A stretch of 6,025 nucleotides of DNA from Hyphomicrobiales bacterium (GTDB lineage: Bacteria > Pseudomonadota > Alphaproteobacteria > Rhizobiales > Aestuariivirgaceae), in the NCBI GenBank assembly GCA_012032065.1, contig JAAURV010000202.1, forward strand, positions 1 through 6,025, read 5' to 3'. Positions 5,459-6,025 of the stretch are shown piece after piece; the first letter of the stretch is position 1, and each line of letters begins with the position of its first letter. The notes under the pieces were generated by a model. That model was not told the DNA's origin and made no database searches. It saw nothing but the letters and a program-made list of their open reading frames with translations. The position numbers and the translations under genes are program-made.

Positions 5459-6025
5459 TCAGACATTGAGCAGCAGATACTCGCGTTCCCAGGAACTGAT
5501 GACCTTGCGGAAATGTTGCATCTCCTCGAATTTCACGTCCTGATAAGCCTCGACGAATTTCTCGCCGAGCACCTGTTTCAGCGACTTGGTGTAGTTCAGT
5601 TTTGTCGAGCGCTTCGTCAAGGTTGATGGGCAGCGTGTGGGCGTAGCGGTAGGCCGAGCCTTGCACCGGATCGGACGGCTTGATGCGCTCGACCATGCCG
5701 AGATAACCGCAGGCGAGCGAGGCCGCGAAGGCGAGATAGGGATTGGCGTCGGCGCCCGGCACGCGGTTTTCGACGCGGAGATTTGCAGGATCGGAGGACG
5801 GCACGCGCAGGCTCACGGTGCGATTGTCGATGGCCCAGTGCACGTTGGTCGGCGCATCGCTTTCGGGAACGAGGCGGCGGTAGGAGTTCACGTTCGGCGC
5901 GCACAAAGGGAGAGCCGGCGCGAGATAGCGCTGGAGGCCGCCGATGTGATTGAGGAAGAGTTTGGATGGCTTGCCGTCCTTGCCGGCGAAGACGTTCTTG
6001 CCGGTCTTCAACGTCCATCACCGAT
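5459..6025 (-). CDS. Glutamine synthetase-family protein, C-terminal part; partial and frameshifted here
   Basis: This is the C-terminal catalytic region of a glutamine synthetase-family ATP-dependent ligase; the N-terminal part lies beyond the right edge. Seen are GKNVFAGKDGKPSKLF, HIGGLQRYL, NSYRRLVP, the arginine motif NRTVSLRVP, and VENRVPGADANPYL with the glutamate and arginine used for metal and substrate binding. The end, SSWEREYLLLNV, is read only after correcting an extra A in the run at 5600-5603; the true stop is then TGA at 5459-5461. Uncorrected, the frame runs to 5454 with an unrelated tail. Another one-base excess near 6009-6012 separates this frame from SVMDV, the expected preceding residues. 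The style is nearer to gamma-glutamylpolyamine synthetases (PuuA/GlnT-like) than to housekeeping GlnA: there is no sign of the adenylylation tyrosine motif in the visible part. Substrate is unproven. It is first in the visible cluster with the L,D-transpeptidase and ggt. Confidence 0.88.

Noticed and set aside
4868..5626. A 252-codon forward ORF opposite the L,D-transpeptidase N-terminus and the glutamine synthetase-like gene end.
   Set aside because: It runs antisense to two recognisable genes and has no family features.

Overview
The window is GC-rich DNA that looks like an alphaproteobacterial chromosome, probably Hyphomicrobiales (Rhizobiales). This rests on the style of the gamma-glutamyltransferase, the YcbB-type L,D-transpeptidase and the glutamine synthetase-like protein, and on GATTC-containing intergenic palindromes. 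The placement is inferred from sequence character and was not tested by a search.

Layout. Positions 1-291 carry no gene. They hold four bulged palindromes in two pairs, and the second pair is an inverted, diverged copy of the first. Positions 292-1923 (+) encode a complete thiamine-diphosphate-dependent enzyme of the acetolactate synthase superfamily, preceded by a good Shine-Dalgarno directly after the last palindrome. A 91-base convergent gap follows. The rest lies on the minus strand. In transcription order it is a glutamine synthetase-family gene (5459-6025, entering from beyond the right edge), an exported L,D-transpeptidase split by a frameshift (5425-3816), and a complete exported gamma-glutamyltransferase (3775-2015). 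Gaps between them are 33 and 40 bases, so they are probably one transcription unit.

How the genes fit together. The minus-strand cluster combines an ATP-dependent gamma-glutamyl ligase-type enzyme, a periplasmic peptidoglycan cross-linking enzyme and a periplasmic enzyme that transfers or hydrolyses gamma-glutamyl groups. Glutamate/gamma-glutamyl chemistry at the cell envelope is a plausible common theme, but this is inference. The thiamine-diphosphate enzyme is convergent to this cluster and shows no functional tie to it.

Quality warning. Three single-base indels break the two right-hand genes (near 4626-4631, at 5600-5603 and near 6009-6012). The protein sequence resumes in perfect family style in another frame after each, so either the consensus is wrong near the right edge or the cluster is very recently damaged. 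The 1-2017 side and the gamma-glutamyltransferase look clean.

Most unusual item. The inverted dimer of bulged, ATTC-looped palindromes at about 4-280 is the strongest candidate for something not explained by ordinary annotation. It ends within a few bases of a gene's ribosome binding site.
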